Positions 26,570-35,290 of a stretch of DNA of 64,000 nt are shown here, piece after piece. Origin of the DNA: Ilyomonas limi (lineage in GTDB: Bacteria; Bacteroidota; Bacteroidia; Chitinophagales; Chitinophagaceae); contig NZ_SZQL01000007.1 of assembly GCF_005233845.1 (NCBI RefSeq), forward strand, positions 186,001 to 250,000. Direction: 5' to 3'. The notes under the pieces were generated by a model, which did not search any database, had not been told where the DNA came from, and was given only the letters and a program-made list of their open reading frames with translations. Within the stretch, counting starts at the first letter, position 1. Every line of letters starts with the position of its first letter. The position numbers and the translations under genes are program-made.

Positions 26570-26989
26570 TTAATTCCCTCTTTTTCTCCCCTTTTTTCCA
26601 CTATTATTATCCCACTCCTTCATCAGTTCTTCTTCTGTCTTCAGGCGTTCACCAACTAAATTTCTCTTCATGTAAATAGTGACTGTCTTTTGTAAAGCAG
26701 TATTACCTTTCAACACAGCCGTTACTACTACCGAATCTTTATTGTAAGAAGAATCAATAATTAAATTGTTACCATCCCAGGTACCTGCATTAGACGAAAA
26801 TTGTATTAATTTACTATTTAGCGGACGCCAATTGCCATCGCCCAACTTTCCATCTACATTAATATAGTTATGTACCCCTTTTTTAAGACTATCAGTGTAC
26901 AGGTGAAACTCAATACTTTCTATCTGTTGCGCTTTGCCATGAATAACAAAACAAGTAACTAAAACCATCAAACCAACCAATCGCTTCAT
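26570..26989 (-). CDS. small secreted protein of unknown function
   Basis: A 139-residue protein with a signal peptide (MKRLVGLMVLVTCFVIHGKA, then QQIESIEF). The mature part has a beta-strand pattern (EFHLYTDSLKKGVHNYINVD, NLIIDSSYNKDSVVVTAVLK, then TVTIYMKRNLV) and a charged C-terminal tail rich in Lys and Gly (NNSGKKGRKRGN). I recognise no family. It is a single gene and its 3' end touches the REP-like element. Confidence 0.7.
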   Translation of the reverse strand: MKRLVGLMVLVTCFVIHGKAQQIESIEFHLYTDSLKKGVHNYINVDGKLGDGNWRPLNSKLIQFSSNAGTWDGNNLIIDSSYNKDSVVVTAVLKGNTALQKTVTIYMKRNLVGERLKTEEELMKEWDNNSGKKGRKRGN

Positions 26990-27086
26990 ACAAAAAATTT
27001 ACACTTTGATATTGAAAGATACAGAAAGTAAAAAAATGAAAAGCCAAAACCTCGCTGCTATCTGCTACCCACTAACAAGAAAAAGG

Positions 27087-27121
27087 AAAGCGGCTTAGCA
27101 TTCGCAATGCCAAGCCGCTTT
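27087..27121 (-). terminator. hairpin downstream of the ABC-F gene
   Basis: AAAGCGGCTT (27087-27096) pairs with AAGCCGCTTT (27112-27121), with some added pairing inward. On the minus strand a T-rich run (TTTCCTTTTTC) follows, consistent with termination of the gene that ends at 27146. Confidence 0.7.
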
Positions 27122-27145
27122 AAAAAAGTTATAAAAACAGGTCTT

Positions 27146-29149
27146 TTAAGCCTGCTCTTCCATTTCCATCAATTTTTCAAACAATGTTTCATATTCCTTA
27201 GTGGCAGTTGCCACTTTTTGCAGTGCATTTTTATAATCTGTTTCCAACTTTGTAAACTTGTTTTTATCTGCATACACTTCCGGATTTGCCATTGCTGCTT
27301 CTATACTGAGTTGCTGCTGCTTTAATTTTTCCAGTTCTTCTTCTGCCCTGCTAAATTGCTTTTGCAACCGCTGCAGTTCTTTTTGCTGCTCGCGGCTTTG
27401 TACAGCGCTGACCGCTGATGGCTGACGATTAACAGATGCAGCAGGCTGTTGTTGATTGTTAGCTTTATTTTTCTGTTCTTTATCTCTGCCATCTGTCATC
27501 TTACTACTGTCATCTTTGTTATTACTGTCCTCCTTCCTTCCTTGTTTTGCCATGCGTTCTTTCCACTCTACATACTCGGTATAAGTGCCTTTAAATTCCT
27601 TTATTTGATGGTCAACAATCTCCCATATTTTATTGGCTGCATTGGCAATAAAGTAACGGTCGTGGCTCACGAAAATAATGCTGCCCTCATACTTGTTCAA
27701 TGCATCGGTGAGCAGCTCTACGCTGTGCATGTCTAAGTGGTTGGTAGGTTCGTCAAGCAGGAGAAAATTGGCTTTGCTTACAATTACTTTTGCGAGGGCT
27801 ACTCTTGCTTTTTCGCCGCCACTCAATACTTTTATCTTCTTCTCCACATCATCGCCGCTAAATAGAAAACAACCCAAAAGTGAACGTAATTCCATTTCGG
27901 TTTTGCCGCTGCCGCAAGCCTGTAATTCTTCCAGTACGGTATTGTTTAAATCCAGCGCTTCCAACTGGTGCTGTGCATAAAAGCTTTCTTCTACATTATG
28001 TCCCCAAATGCGCTCACCCTCAAAGTTTGGATCGGTGCCGGCAATGATGCGCAACAGCGTAGATTTACCTTTACCGTTGGCACCAATTAAAGCTATCTTA
28101 TCGCCACGGTCAATTTCTGCACTGGTATGCTCTACAATGTTGAGGTTGCCAAAACTCTTGCTTACATCTTTCAGTGTAGTCAATACTTTTCCTGGCTGTT
28201 TGTCCACCTGGAAGTTGATGCGCAGGTTAGGACGTTCTATTTCTACATTCTCAATGCGCTCCAGTTTATCCAGACGCTTAATAGCACTTTGCGCAGCCGC
28301 AGCTTTGGTGGCTTTACTGCGAAAGCGTTCTATAAAACGTTCCTGCTGGCGAATATATTCCTGCTGGTTTTCAAAAGCACGCTGCTGCAACTCGATGCGC
28401 ATTGCTTTTTCTTTTTCGTAAAATTCATAGTCGCCTGAATAAATGTGCAACTCCTGCTGGTAGAGTTCTACAATTTTTGTAACCATGCGGTTGAGGAAAT
28501 ACTTATCGTGGCTTACAATTACCACACTTCCCTTGTAATGTATCAGGTACTTTTCCAGCCATTCTATAGAAGGTAAATCTAAGTGGTTGGTAGGTTCATC
28601 TAATAATAATACATCAGGTTGCTGCAATATCATTTTTGCCAATAATACGCGCATACGCCAGCCACCGCTAAACTCTTTGTACGGACGATTTAATTGGCTA
28701 TTTTCAAAGCCTAAACCTTGTAAAACCTCTTCGGTCTTATGATGAATATTATAACCGCCTAACACTTCCAGCTCGTGCAGTTTATCGGTGTATTGTTCCA
28801 ACAGTTTTTCATCCGACGTTCTTTCCAACTCAATTCCCAAGGCTTCTATTTCCTTTTCCAGTTGTTTCACTTTTTCAAAAGCGCCCATTGCCACCTCGAG
28901 TATAGAATCATTAGTATCAAAGCTCAATAAATCCTGGTGCAAATAACCAATCGTAGTGCCGCGACCACGTTCAACCGTTCCCAATGATGGCTGGTATTCG
29001 CCCACCAACACCTTAAGCAAAGTAGATTTGCCGGTACCATTATACCCAATTAACCCAATCCGCTCGCCCGGATGTATGTGCCAGGTAGCTTCCTGCACAA
29101 TCACGCGCGCACCAAACTCAAACGTAACGTTGTTTAAACCTATTAACAT
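27146..29149 (-). CDS. ABC-F family ATPase (EttA/Uup-like)
   Basis: A 667-residue soluble protein with two ABC domains and no membrane segments. The first has GYNGTGKSTLLK, the signature FSGGWRMRVLLAK and LLLLDEPTNHLDLPSIEWLE; the second has GANGKGKSTLL, LSGGEKARVALAK and LLLDEPTNHLDMHSVELL. A helical linker (QQEYIRQQERFIERFRSKAT) separates them, as in ribosome-associated ABC-F proteins that act on the P/E site of stalled ribosomes. The Gln/Lys-rich C-terminus (about 555-667) is a coiled coil like that of Uup. Whether it is a housekeeping factor or a resistance protein cannot be told, but the genomic context is plain housekeeping. Confidence 0.93.
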   Translation of the reverse strand: MLIGLNNVTFEFGARVIVQEATWHIHPGERIGLIGYNGTGKSTLLKVLVGEYQPSLGTVERGRGTTIGYLHQDLLSFDTNDSILEVAMGAFEKVKQLEKEIEALGIELERTSDEKLLEQYTDKLHELEVLGGYNIHHKTEEVLQGLGFENSQLNRPYKEFSGGWRMRVLLAKMILQQPDVLLLDEPTNHLDLPSIEWLEKYLIHYKGSVVIVSHDKYFLNRMVTKIVELYQQELHIYSGDYEFYEKEKAMRIELQQRAFENQQEYIRQQERFIERFRSKATKAAAAQSAIKRLDKLERIENVEIERPNLRINFQVDKQPGKVLTTLKDVSKSFGNLNIVEHTSAEIDRGDKIALIGANGKGKSTLLRIIAGTDPNFEGERIWGHNVEESFYAQHQLEALDLNNTVLEELQACGSGKTEMELRSLLGCFLFSGDDVEKKIKVLSGGEKARVALAKVIVSKANFLLLDEPTNHLDMHSVELLTDALNKYEGSIIFVSHDRYFIANAANKIWEIVDHQIKEFKGTYTEYVEWKERMAKQGRKEDSNNKDDSSKMTDGRDKEQKNKANNQQQPAASVNRQPSAVSAVQSREQQKELQRLQKQFSRAEEELEKLKQQQLSIEAAMANPEVYADKNKFTKLETDYKNALQKVATATKEYETLFEKLMEMEEQA

Positions 29150-29318
29150 GTTGTAAAAAATTGCGGTGCAAAGCTAACGAGGATGAGGTATAAAACTGCA
29201 TAATAAAAGTTTAATACCATTAGCATAAAATGAATGTAGTAGATGGAGTTTACTTTAACCTACAACTGAAGTATTGAGTTGTAAAGAAAACTGCAGTTGG
29301 ATTGCTTTATTTTGTGGA

Positions 29319-29987
29319 ATGAAAAAATTTGCAGTTATTGTTGCAGGCGGCGCTGGCACAAGAATGAAAAGCAGTACGCCAAAGCAATTCTTGCTGCTGC
29401 ATGGCAAGCCCCTGCTGTGGTACACTATACAAGCTTTTTTGCAGGCTTACGACGATCTGCAAATTATACTGGTATTACCCGCAACATATATTGATACCGA
29501 TGTCATTCAGTCTTTATTAAACGAAAGAATAACTACGATTGCCGGTGGCAAAACCCGTTTTCATTCGGTACAAAACGGATTGAAATTAGTGCCGGAAAAC
29601 AGCCTTGTATTTGTGCACGATGGTGTACGTTGTTTGGTATCTCCAAACTTAATTCAACGCTGCGGCGAACAAGCTGCCATGTTGGGGAGCGCCATACCGG
29701 CTGTAACAGCAATAGATAGTTTGCGGATAGAAATGGAGGGGAAACATAAAGTGATTGACCGGCAAACAGTACGCCTGATACAAACGCCGCAAACATTCAG
29801 GAGCGAGCTGATTGTACCGGCTTTTAAGCAGCCGTTCAATGCGCATTTTACCGATGAGGCAACCGTGGTGGAAGCTTATGGCAAAGAAGTTTGTTTAATT
29901 GAAGGTGAATATGAAAACATCAAAGTGACCAGACCGGCGGACTTATGGTTTGCAGAAAAAATTATAAGTGAACGTTTAGCGCTTTAA
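29319..29987 (+). CDS. ispD: 2-C-methyl-D-erythritol 4-phosphate cytidylyltransferase
   Basis: The ATG at 29319 gives 222 residues (MKKFAVIVAGGAGTRMKSST); the frame upstream is open but lacks the family start. The nucleotide-binding GGAGTRMKSSTPKQF (residues 10-24) is complete. FVHDGVRCLVS stands where the family usually has a Pro after VR, a mild change, and PAVTAIDSLRIE and TDEATVVEAYG are also present. It makes CDP-methylerythritol in the non-mevalonate isoprenoid pathway. Its 3' end overlaps the convergent FemAB-like gene by 12 bp. Confidence 0.93.
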   Translation: MKKFAVIVAGGAGTRMKSSTPKQFLLLHGKPLLWYTIQAFLQAYDDLQIILVLPATYIDTDVIQSLLNERITTIAGGKTRFHSVQNGLKLVPENSLVFVHDGVRCLVSPNLIQRCGEQAAMLGSAIPAVTAIDSLRIEMEGKHKVIDRQTVRLIQTPQTFRSELIVPAFKQPFNAHFTDEATVVEAYGKEVCLIEGEYENIKVTRPADLWFAEKIISERLAL

Positions 29988-30896
29988 CCATTTAATGGGT
30001 ATAGGCAGATGGTTATAATGCAAATGAAAATACGGCTCATTAACTGCACCAAACGATTCATAAAATGCTTTGATACCCCGCACATCCGAACCTTCAAAAT
30101 CGAAGATAAACGGGTTGCCGGCAAACTCTTTTATCACATTATCTATTAAAAAGTGCATAGCCGAAAGCTTTCTGCCATTTGCTGTTGTAGAAGGCAATAT
30201 GTTATAAATCCGGCTTTCATTTTTAAAGAATAAAGCTATTGTAAGTAAGTTGTTTTCTTTATCTGTTACGCTTCTTACAAAACAATATTGCTGGTTATAC
30301 AACTGCCTTGCAACATGCATCAATCTCTGGTAATTATCTGCTGTTACAGATGGAAAACGTTGCGCATATAATTGCTGATAGGTATGTATAGCCAGTTCAA
30401 TATCATCATTAATCAAGTATTGGAATAGTTGATTGGTCGCTTTCTTCAGTTTGTTCTTTAAATGAGTATGATAGCTTTTATTTATTTTTTCATACCCTGC
30501 ATGTAATGGAATAATTAAATTAGTGGATGTTCTTGCCGATGGCAAAAAGTGCAGTACTGCATTCGTATGATTAAAATACAAATCGCCATATTTTATATAC
30601 TTTATTGCAACCTCAACAGCTTGCTCTAACTCCTCTGCATTGTATGTACCAAACAACCCCAATTGTTGTATGAAAGGCGCATTATAAGCATAGCGGACAC
30701 TCCATTTTTTTCGCCATACAACAGGCATTACAGCAGCATAATCATTCATCACCAAACCACTCCAGTTATCTGCCAAATGTTGCAGATACATATACCTTGC
30801 ATATATGTTATTGGCTTTGCTATTGATAATGCAATTATCCCATTTAGCTGCATTAATATCATGCGATGGAATAATATCAAACTGCGCGTGCGCCAT
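29976..30896 (-). CDS. FemAB/GNAT-fold acyltransferase-like protein
   Basis: A 306-residue soluble protein. The second half has a GNAT-like pattern: FVRSVTDKENNLLTIALFFK, SRIYNILPSTTANGRKLSAM, HFLIDNVIKEFAGNP and FEGSDVRGIKAFYESFGA. The last of these resembles the DFEGS-GI-F-SFGA motif of FemAB/BioF2-like acetyltransferases of Bacteroidota. The N-terminal half appears to repeat the fold in a weaker form. The acyl donor and acceptor are not known; relatives act on cell-wall or polysaccharide precursors. It is a single gene that ends inside ispD. Confidence 0.65.
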   Translation of the reverse strand: MAHAQFDIIPSHDINAAKWDNCIINSKANNIYARYMYLQHLADNWSGLVMNDYAAVMPVVWRKKWSVRYAYNAPFIQQLGLFGTYNAEELEQAVEVAIKYIKYGDLYFNHTNAVLHFLPSARTSTNLIIPLHAGYEKINKSYHTHLKNKLKKATNQLFQYLINDDIELAIHTYQQLYAQRFPSVTADNYQRLMHVARQLYNQQYCFVRSVTDKENNLLTIALFFKNESRIYNILPSTTANGRKLSAMHFLIDNVIKEFAGNPFIFDFEGSDVRGIKAFYESFGAVNEPYFHLHYNHLPIPIKWLKR

Positions 30897-30899
30897 TGC

Positions 30900-33788
30900 T
30901 TACAAAGGTATATTGCGGTTAAGTTTATTGGGTTGCAACTGCTGCAGGTTGAAGGAGAAAGCAATGGTGTGGGCAACCCTTTTTTCAGGATAAAAAGTCT
31001 TATAATAATCGCGAAATACTTTGCTATAAACAAGTGGCAAATACACATTGAAAGTGGAGTGGATAATGGATATTTTTATGCCGGCATCAAACAAAAACCT
31101 GCCGCCGTTATTATCCTCGCTCCACGCATCGCTGTAGGTGCCAATATCTGCAAATAATTGCACCGGTAATTTAAAAGGTAATACTTTTAACGGGTTTATT
31201 TCATCTGGAATATCACCCCAAATATTTAATGCCATTAACCAGTTATCAGTCTTACCAACCGGAGTGTTGAGCAGGGGTGTTCCCACTTTAAAAAAGCCAT
31301 CTCTTTGCATTATTTGCTGGCTCAGACCGCCCTCCTGCCCGTTGCGGCCAATAAAATAATCGCTGTAAGTAAAATCTTCATAACCATGTGGGCCAGTGAG
31401 CGTTAAAAGATAGCGGTCATTCTCGCCTTTAGATAATAATGTTTTTGGTTGCAGGTAAAAAAACTTGCCTGCAAATAATCTTGCATTAATGCCTTTGCCA
31501 TCTTTTTTATAATTAAAAAAATAATTGCCGGTAAAGCCTGCACGCATAAAACTTTTCCCTGCATCAATAGTTAGTGAAGCATCATAAGGATACAATTTGC
31601 GGTTATCGCTTACACTGATATTTAATTGCGCGATATTAGTAGTTGTGCTTCTTTTATTAGCCACATAAAACGTATCTGTTGTGGTGGTTACCGTTTTAAA
31701 ATCGCCAAAACTTTCTTCATTCAGAATATAAGATTTTAAAAGAAAAGTCCAACGCCGGGTAGCGCGTAAATCTTTATTATACAACCGGTATTTGACAGAA
31801 GGAACAATGCGGTTTAAGGTAAAGAACAGCTTATCGCCATTGTATTGCGTAAATGCATTGATGTTGTACCGCATACCGCTTACCGCAAACTCCAGCCATT
31901 TTCTTTCATCGAAGATGCTATAAGAAAAACGTGCAGCACCATTCCATTGCTTGCTTTGCGTGGCATATAAAGACGCCATCAAAAAGTTGAAATTGTTTAG
32001 TGGTAATTGATAATTGTGTATCAATCCGCCCACCATTACTCCATCGTAGTAGTTATAGCCACCAGCAGGCGTAAGTGAGATATAATTGTACTTATCCGTG
32101 TTTTTTAAATTGAATAAACCTGTTGTTTTTAACTGTCTTTTTGTTGCAGGATAAAGGGAGCAGGTGGTAAATAGTTGTTGATATAAGGTATCAATATTAA
32201 TATTACTTGCAGCCTCGACGCTCTTTTTAAAATCTGCCGGATACGGATGTTTAAATTGCCATTCATTATAGTATTGATGCATGCTGCTGTCAAACAAAGC
32301 AGTACCTAATTTTTCTTCCAGTTGCTTCATCCACATGCCGCCTTTGCTATATACACTCAGCCCATAATTCATTTGCGTAAGGCTGTCTGATGTTATATCT
32401 ACGGGCTGGTTTTTATGCAGTTTTATCAATGTATGAAGCAGCAATGTATCTTCATCATCGGGCAATTTTTTACTGATAAAACCTTTTCTCTCCGTTCGTA
32501 CATATTTATTATTAATGTACCTGTTTTCGTAATAGGTGTTCATGCCTTCATCCATCCAGGCATGGTCGCGCTCATTATTGGCAAGAATGCCATACAGCCA
32601 GTTATGTCCCACTTCGTGCACAAGGGTGGCATCCAGTTCTTTACCTGCATCACTCATCTCCAAAAGTGTAATGGTTGGGTACTCCATACCACCTGCTTCT
32701 TTGCTGCTTTTTCCAAGTACCGCACTTACTACATCATACGGATATTCTCCTAATTTATCCGAATAAAAATGCACGCCGTCTTTTACATATTGCAGGCTAT
32801 TTTTCCACCTTTCTTTATCCCAGGGATTGTAAAAAGTAAACGCATCTATTACCTGTTTGCCTAGCTGAACCGTATCGTATTGCACCAAAAACAATTTGGA
32901 TGCAAACCACGCAAAATCGTGTGCGTTATTTAACCTATAGTGTAATGTTTTAAATGCCAATGCAGCAGGTGGCATTACTTCATCAAACGGCCTTCTTTCA
33001 CGGATGGCCTGCATCCGCAACGATTGCTGCCATAACTTATAATTATCCTGTACCTCCGGACTTTGCGTACCGAGTGCTTTTAACTTTCTCAACGCCTCTT
33101 CATTCTGTAAATTACCCGAAGCAGCTATGATATAGTTTTGAGGCACTGTTATCGTTACATCAAAATCGCCAAACTCGCTGTAAAACTCTCCTTGATCCAA
33201 ATAAGGCATCGGGTGCCAGCCTTTGCTATCGTACACCGCCGGTTTAGGATACCACTGCGTTATCTGAAAAGTTTCGCCTTCGTAGCCGCCGCGCGAAAAA
33301 TTGTACGGCAGTTTTTCGTGGAAAGGTGTAGTAATAACAATGGTTTGCTTTGGTGCTAATGGCTGCGGCAACATCAATCTTGCAACGTCTGTACGCGTGC
33401 TGTCACTAATAAAATTTGCCGCTTCATCATTCACTTTAAAGTTGAGTTGATTGATGTATCCCCGCTGTGCTTCATCGGCAAAATAAAATGTGGTGTTGCC
33501 ATTGCGGAGCAATTGCTCACTGAAAGCTGTTTGATCGTTTTTGTAAGCATTAGGCCATAAATGGAACCAAATAAACTTTAATGTATCCGGCGAATGGTTA
33601 GTATAATAAATAGTCTCCTCACCGGTGAGTGTCTTTGCTTTATCATCGAGCGATACATTTATTTTATAATCTACCCTTTGCTGCCAATCGCCTTGCTGCG
33701 CCTGTAGCTTGCAGCAATTCATTATACAAAATAATAAGAATAGTAGTAAGATTTTTGGTTGGTATTGCACGTGGTAAATGTATTTCAA
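30900..33788 (-). CDS. M1-family metallopeptidase, secreted
   Basis: A protein of up to 962 residues. Zinc ligands and the base are visible in LVHEVGHNWLYG followed 18 residues later by DEG (HExxH-x18-E, near residue 388), and GGMEYPT is the substrate-anchoring motif of M1 aminopeptidases. The C-terminal third (from about residue 570) is rich in alternating strands and aromatic residues, as in a beta-barrel or surface domain. The start is not an ATG: the frame begins with TTG at 33788, and GTG at 33770 gives a good signal peptide (QYQPKILLLFLLFCIMNCC); the first ATG would delete it. It probably digests peptides outside the inner membrane. Confidence 0.88.
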   Translation of the reverse strand: MKYIYHVQYQPKILLLFLLFCIMNCCKLQAQQGDWQQRVDYKINVSLDDKAKTLTGEETIYYTNHSPDTLKFIWFHLWPNAYKNDQTAFSEQLLRNGNTTFYFADEAQRGYINQLNFKVNDEAANFISDSTRTDVARLMLPQPLAPKQTIVITTPFHEKLPYNFSRGGYEGETFQITQWYPKPAVYDSKGWHPMPYLDQGEFYSEFGDFDVTITVPQNYIIAASGNLQNEEALRKLKALGTQSPEVQDNYKLWQQSLRMQAIRERRPFDEVMPPAALAFKTLHYRLNNAHDFAWFASKLFLVQYDTVQLGKQVIDAFTFYNPWDKERWKNSLQYVKDGVHFYSDKLGEYPYDVVSAVLGKSSKEAGGMEYPTITLLEMSDAGKELDATLVHEVGHNWLYGILANNERDHAWMDEGMNTYYENRYINNKYVRTERKGFISKKLPDDEDTLLLHTLIKLHKNQPVDITSDSLTQMNYGLSVYSKGGMWMKQLEEKLGTALFDSSMHQYYNEWQFKHPYPADFKKSVEAASNINIDTLYQQLFTTCSLYPATKRQLKTTGLFNLKNTDKYNYISLTPAGGYNYYDGVMVGGLIHNYQLPLNNFNFLMASLYATQSKQWNGAARFSYSIFDERKWLEFAVSGMRYNINAFTQYNGDKLFFTLNRIVPSVKYRLYNKDLRATRRWTFLLKSYILNEESFGDFKTVTTTTDTFYVANKRSTTTNIAQLNISVSDNRKLYPYDASLTIDAGKSFMRAGFTGNYFFNYKKDGKGINARLFAGKFFYLQPKTLLSKGENDRYLLTLTGPHGYEDFTYSDYFIGRNGQEGGLSQQIMQRDGFFKVGTPLLNTPVGKTDNWLMALNIWGDIPDEINPLKVLPFKLPVQLFADIGTYSDAWSEDNNGGRFLFDAGIKISIIHSTFNVYLPLVYSKVFRDYYKTFYPEKRVAHTIAFSFNLQQLQPNKLNRNIPL

Positions 33789-34056
33789 AAAATGGTGTGC
33801 TTAAACAAGCCCTGCCTGCTATTTAAACAGATAATTTTTATGCATCGCCGGTACATATGCAAGTATTTAACAAAACAGTGGTAAAAAATACAAACCTTAT
33901 TTTATGGAGATTATTCTTTTTTGCATCTGTACCAGAATGTGAAAAAAGTAAAAAAAAATTTAGTAACCCTTTTTATTCTCGTATGCAGTTGCTTACATTG
34001 CATCCGTAAATTATGTTAATTTGCTGCTTTACAGCAGTTTTGAACGTTGTTTGTTA

Positions 34057-34302
34057 ATGAAGAATGATTATAAAGACCGGCGACAAAAAAGTTTCTCACA
34101 ACTTAGAATGGTATATAATATTTCGATGGGAATATTAATACTGGCAATGGCAGTAGTTATGCTATTTAGCGATAAGCTGGGCATAGATGCTATAGACCAG
34201 TTTGTCAGTCCTATTGATCCGGTGTTGCGGTATCTCTTTGGTGGATTATGTTTACTGTACGGTTTTTTCCGCCTGTACAGAGGATTTAAAAAGGAATATT
34301 AA
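34057..34302 (+). CDS. small two-helix membrane protein
   Basis: The ATG at 34057 gives 81 residues (MKNDYKDRRQKSFSQLRMVY). One helix is at about 21-38 (NISMGILILAMAVVMLFS) and another at about 58-74 (YLFGGLCLLYGFFRLY); the N-terminus is basic and the C-terminus ends RGFKKEY. Its stop overlaps the start of the PstS-like gene (TAATG), so the two are translationally coupled. I know no function. In Bacteroidota such a protein often sits between the Exb/TonB genes and a PstS-like gene. Confidence 0.75.
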   Translation: MKNDYKDRRQKSFSQLRMVYNISMGILILAMAVVMLFSDKLGIDAIDQFVSPIDPVLRYLFGGLCLLYGFFRLYRGFKKEY

Positions 34303-35234
34303 TGGAGCACATAAAAAATAACATTGTATTAATATTATTGATTGTATTGTGCTGCTGGTGTATATCAGCCTGCAAAAGCAACAATTCCAAGTCTTACGAT
34401 GAGGTGTACGACTCACCACAAAAGGGTACTATTCATATAAGTGTTGATGAAACATTTAAACCTGTTATTACCGAACAAATCAAAGTGTACGAATCTTCCT
34501 ACCCCGGTACGCATATTATTGCCGAGTATAAATCAGAAGCCGATTGCTTCAGGGATTTGAACAGCGATAGCACACGGATGGTGATTGTAGCAAAATCACT
34601 TACGGCGGCGCAAATAGGAACAATGGAAGATAAGTTGTCTTATAGGCCAAAGCAGGATATTCTGGCGTATGATGCAGTAAGCGTAATTGTAAATAACGAA
34701 AGCAAAGACAGCTTATTTACGGTTGAACAATTGCAAAAATTGCTGACTGCCGATACTGCAACAATTCAGGTGGTGGTAGATGGCAACAATGCCACCAGTA
34801 CCGTTCGCTACCTGCAGGATAGCATACTGCATGGCAAGCCATTTGGCAAAAATGTACGGGCGGTTGAAGGCGGAAGCCATGGCGTGATAGATTATATTGC
34901 ACAAAACAAAAATGCAGTAGGCTTTGTAGGCTCGAGTTGGGTAGGAAATATGGACGATCCGCAGCAGGTAACTGACAGCAAAAAGATAAAATTTGCCCTG
35001 CTGGAGTGCAAGCCCTGCGACTCAAAGACTTATGCAAAACCTTCGCCCGAAAGTATTCAATATACGTGGTATCCTTTGGTGCGACCTTTGTATTATATTT
35101 TAAAAGAAAACTCATTGGGACTTGGTACAGGATTTGTCACTTTTATGTCCCTCGAGCGTGGACAACTTATCTTCAGACGGTCTTATCTTGTACCCGGAAA
35201 AATAGACTTGAACCTTAGAAAAAGTGATATATAA
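34302..35234 (+). CDS. PstS-like substrate-binding lipoprotein
   Basis: A 310-residue lipoprotein (hydrophobic signal, lipobox ISAC with Cys24). The periplasmic-binding fold is of the phosphate-binding (PBP-like 2) type: GTIHISVDETFKPVITEQIK, DAVSVIVNNESKDSLFTVEQ, VEGGSHGVIDYIAQNKNAVG and GLGTGFVTFMSLERGQLIFR. It binds an anion such as phosphate, or a partner protein, in the periplasm. No PstABC genes are present. The start overlaps the stop of the small membrane protein, and the TPR gene follows after about 55 bp, so the three form one operon. Confidence 0.85.
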   Translation: MEHIKNNIVLILLIVLCCWCISACKSNNSKSYDEVYDSPQKGTIHISVDETFKPVITEQIKVYESSYPGTHIIAEYKSEADCFRDLNSDSTRMVIVAKSLTAAQIGTMEDKLSYRPKQDILAYDAVSVIVNNESKDSLFTVEQLQKLLTADTATIQVVVDGNNATSTVRYLQDSILHGKPFGKNVRAVEGGSHGVIDYIAQNKNAVGFVGSSWVGNMDDPQQVTDSKKIKFALLECKPCDSKTYAKPSPESIQYTWYPLVRPLYYILKENSLGLGTGFVTFMSLERGQLIFRRSYLVPGKIDLNLRKSDI

Positions 35235-35290
35235 ATAACATTTTATTGGAACATTCAATAACGAAAACGATTTTTAACCAGTATAAAAAA

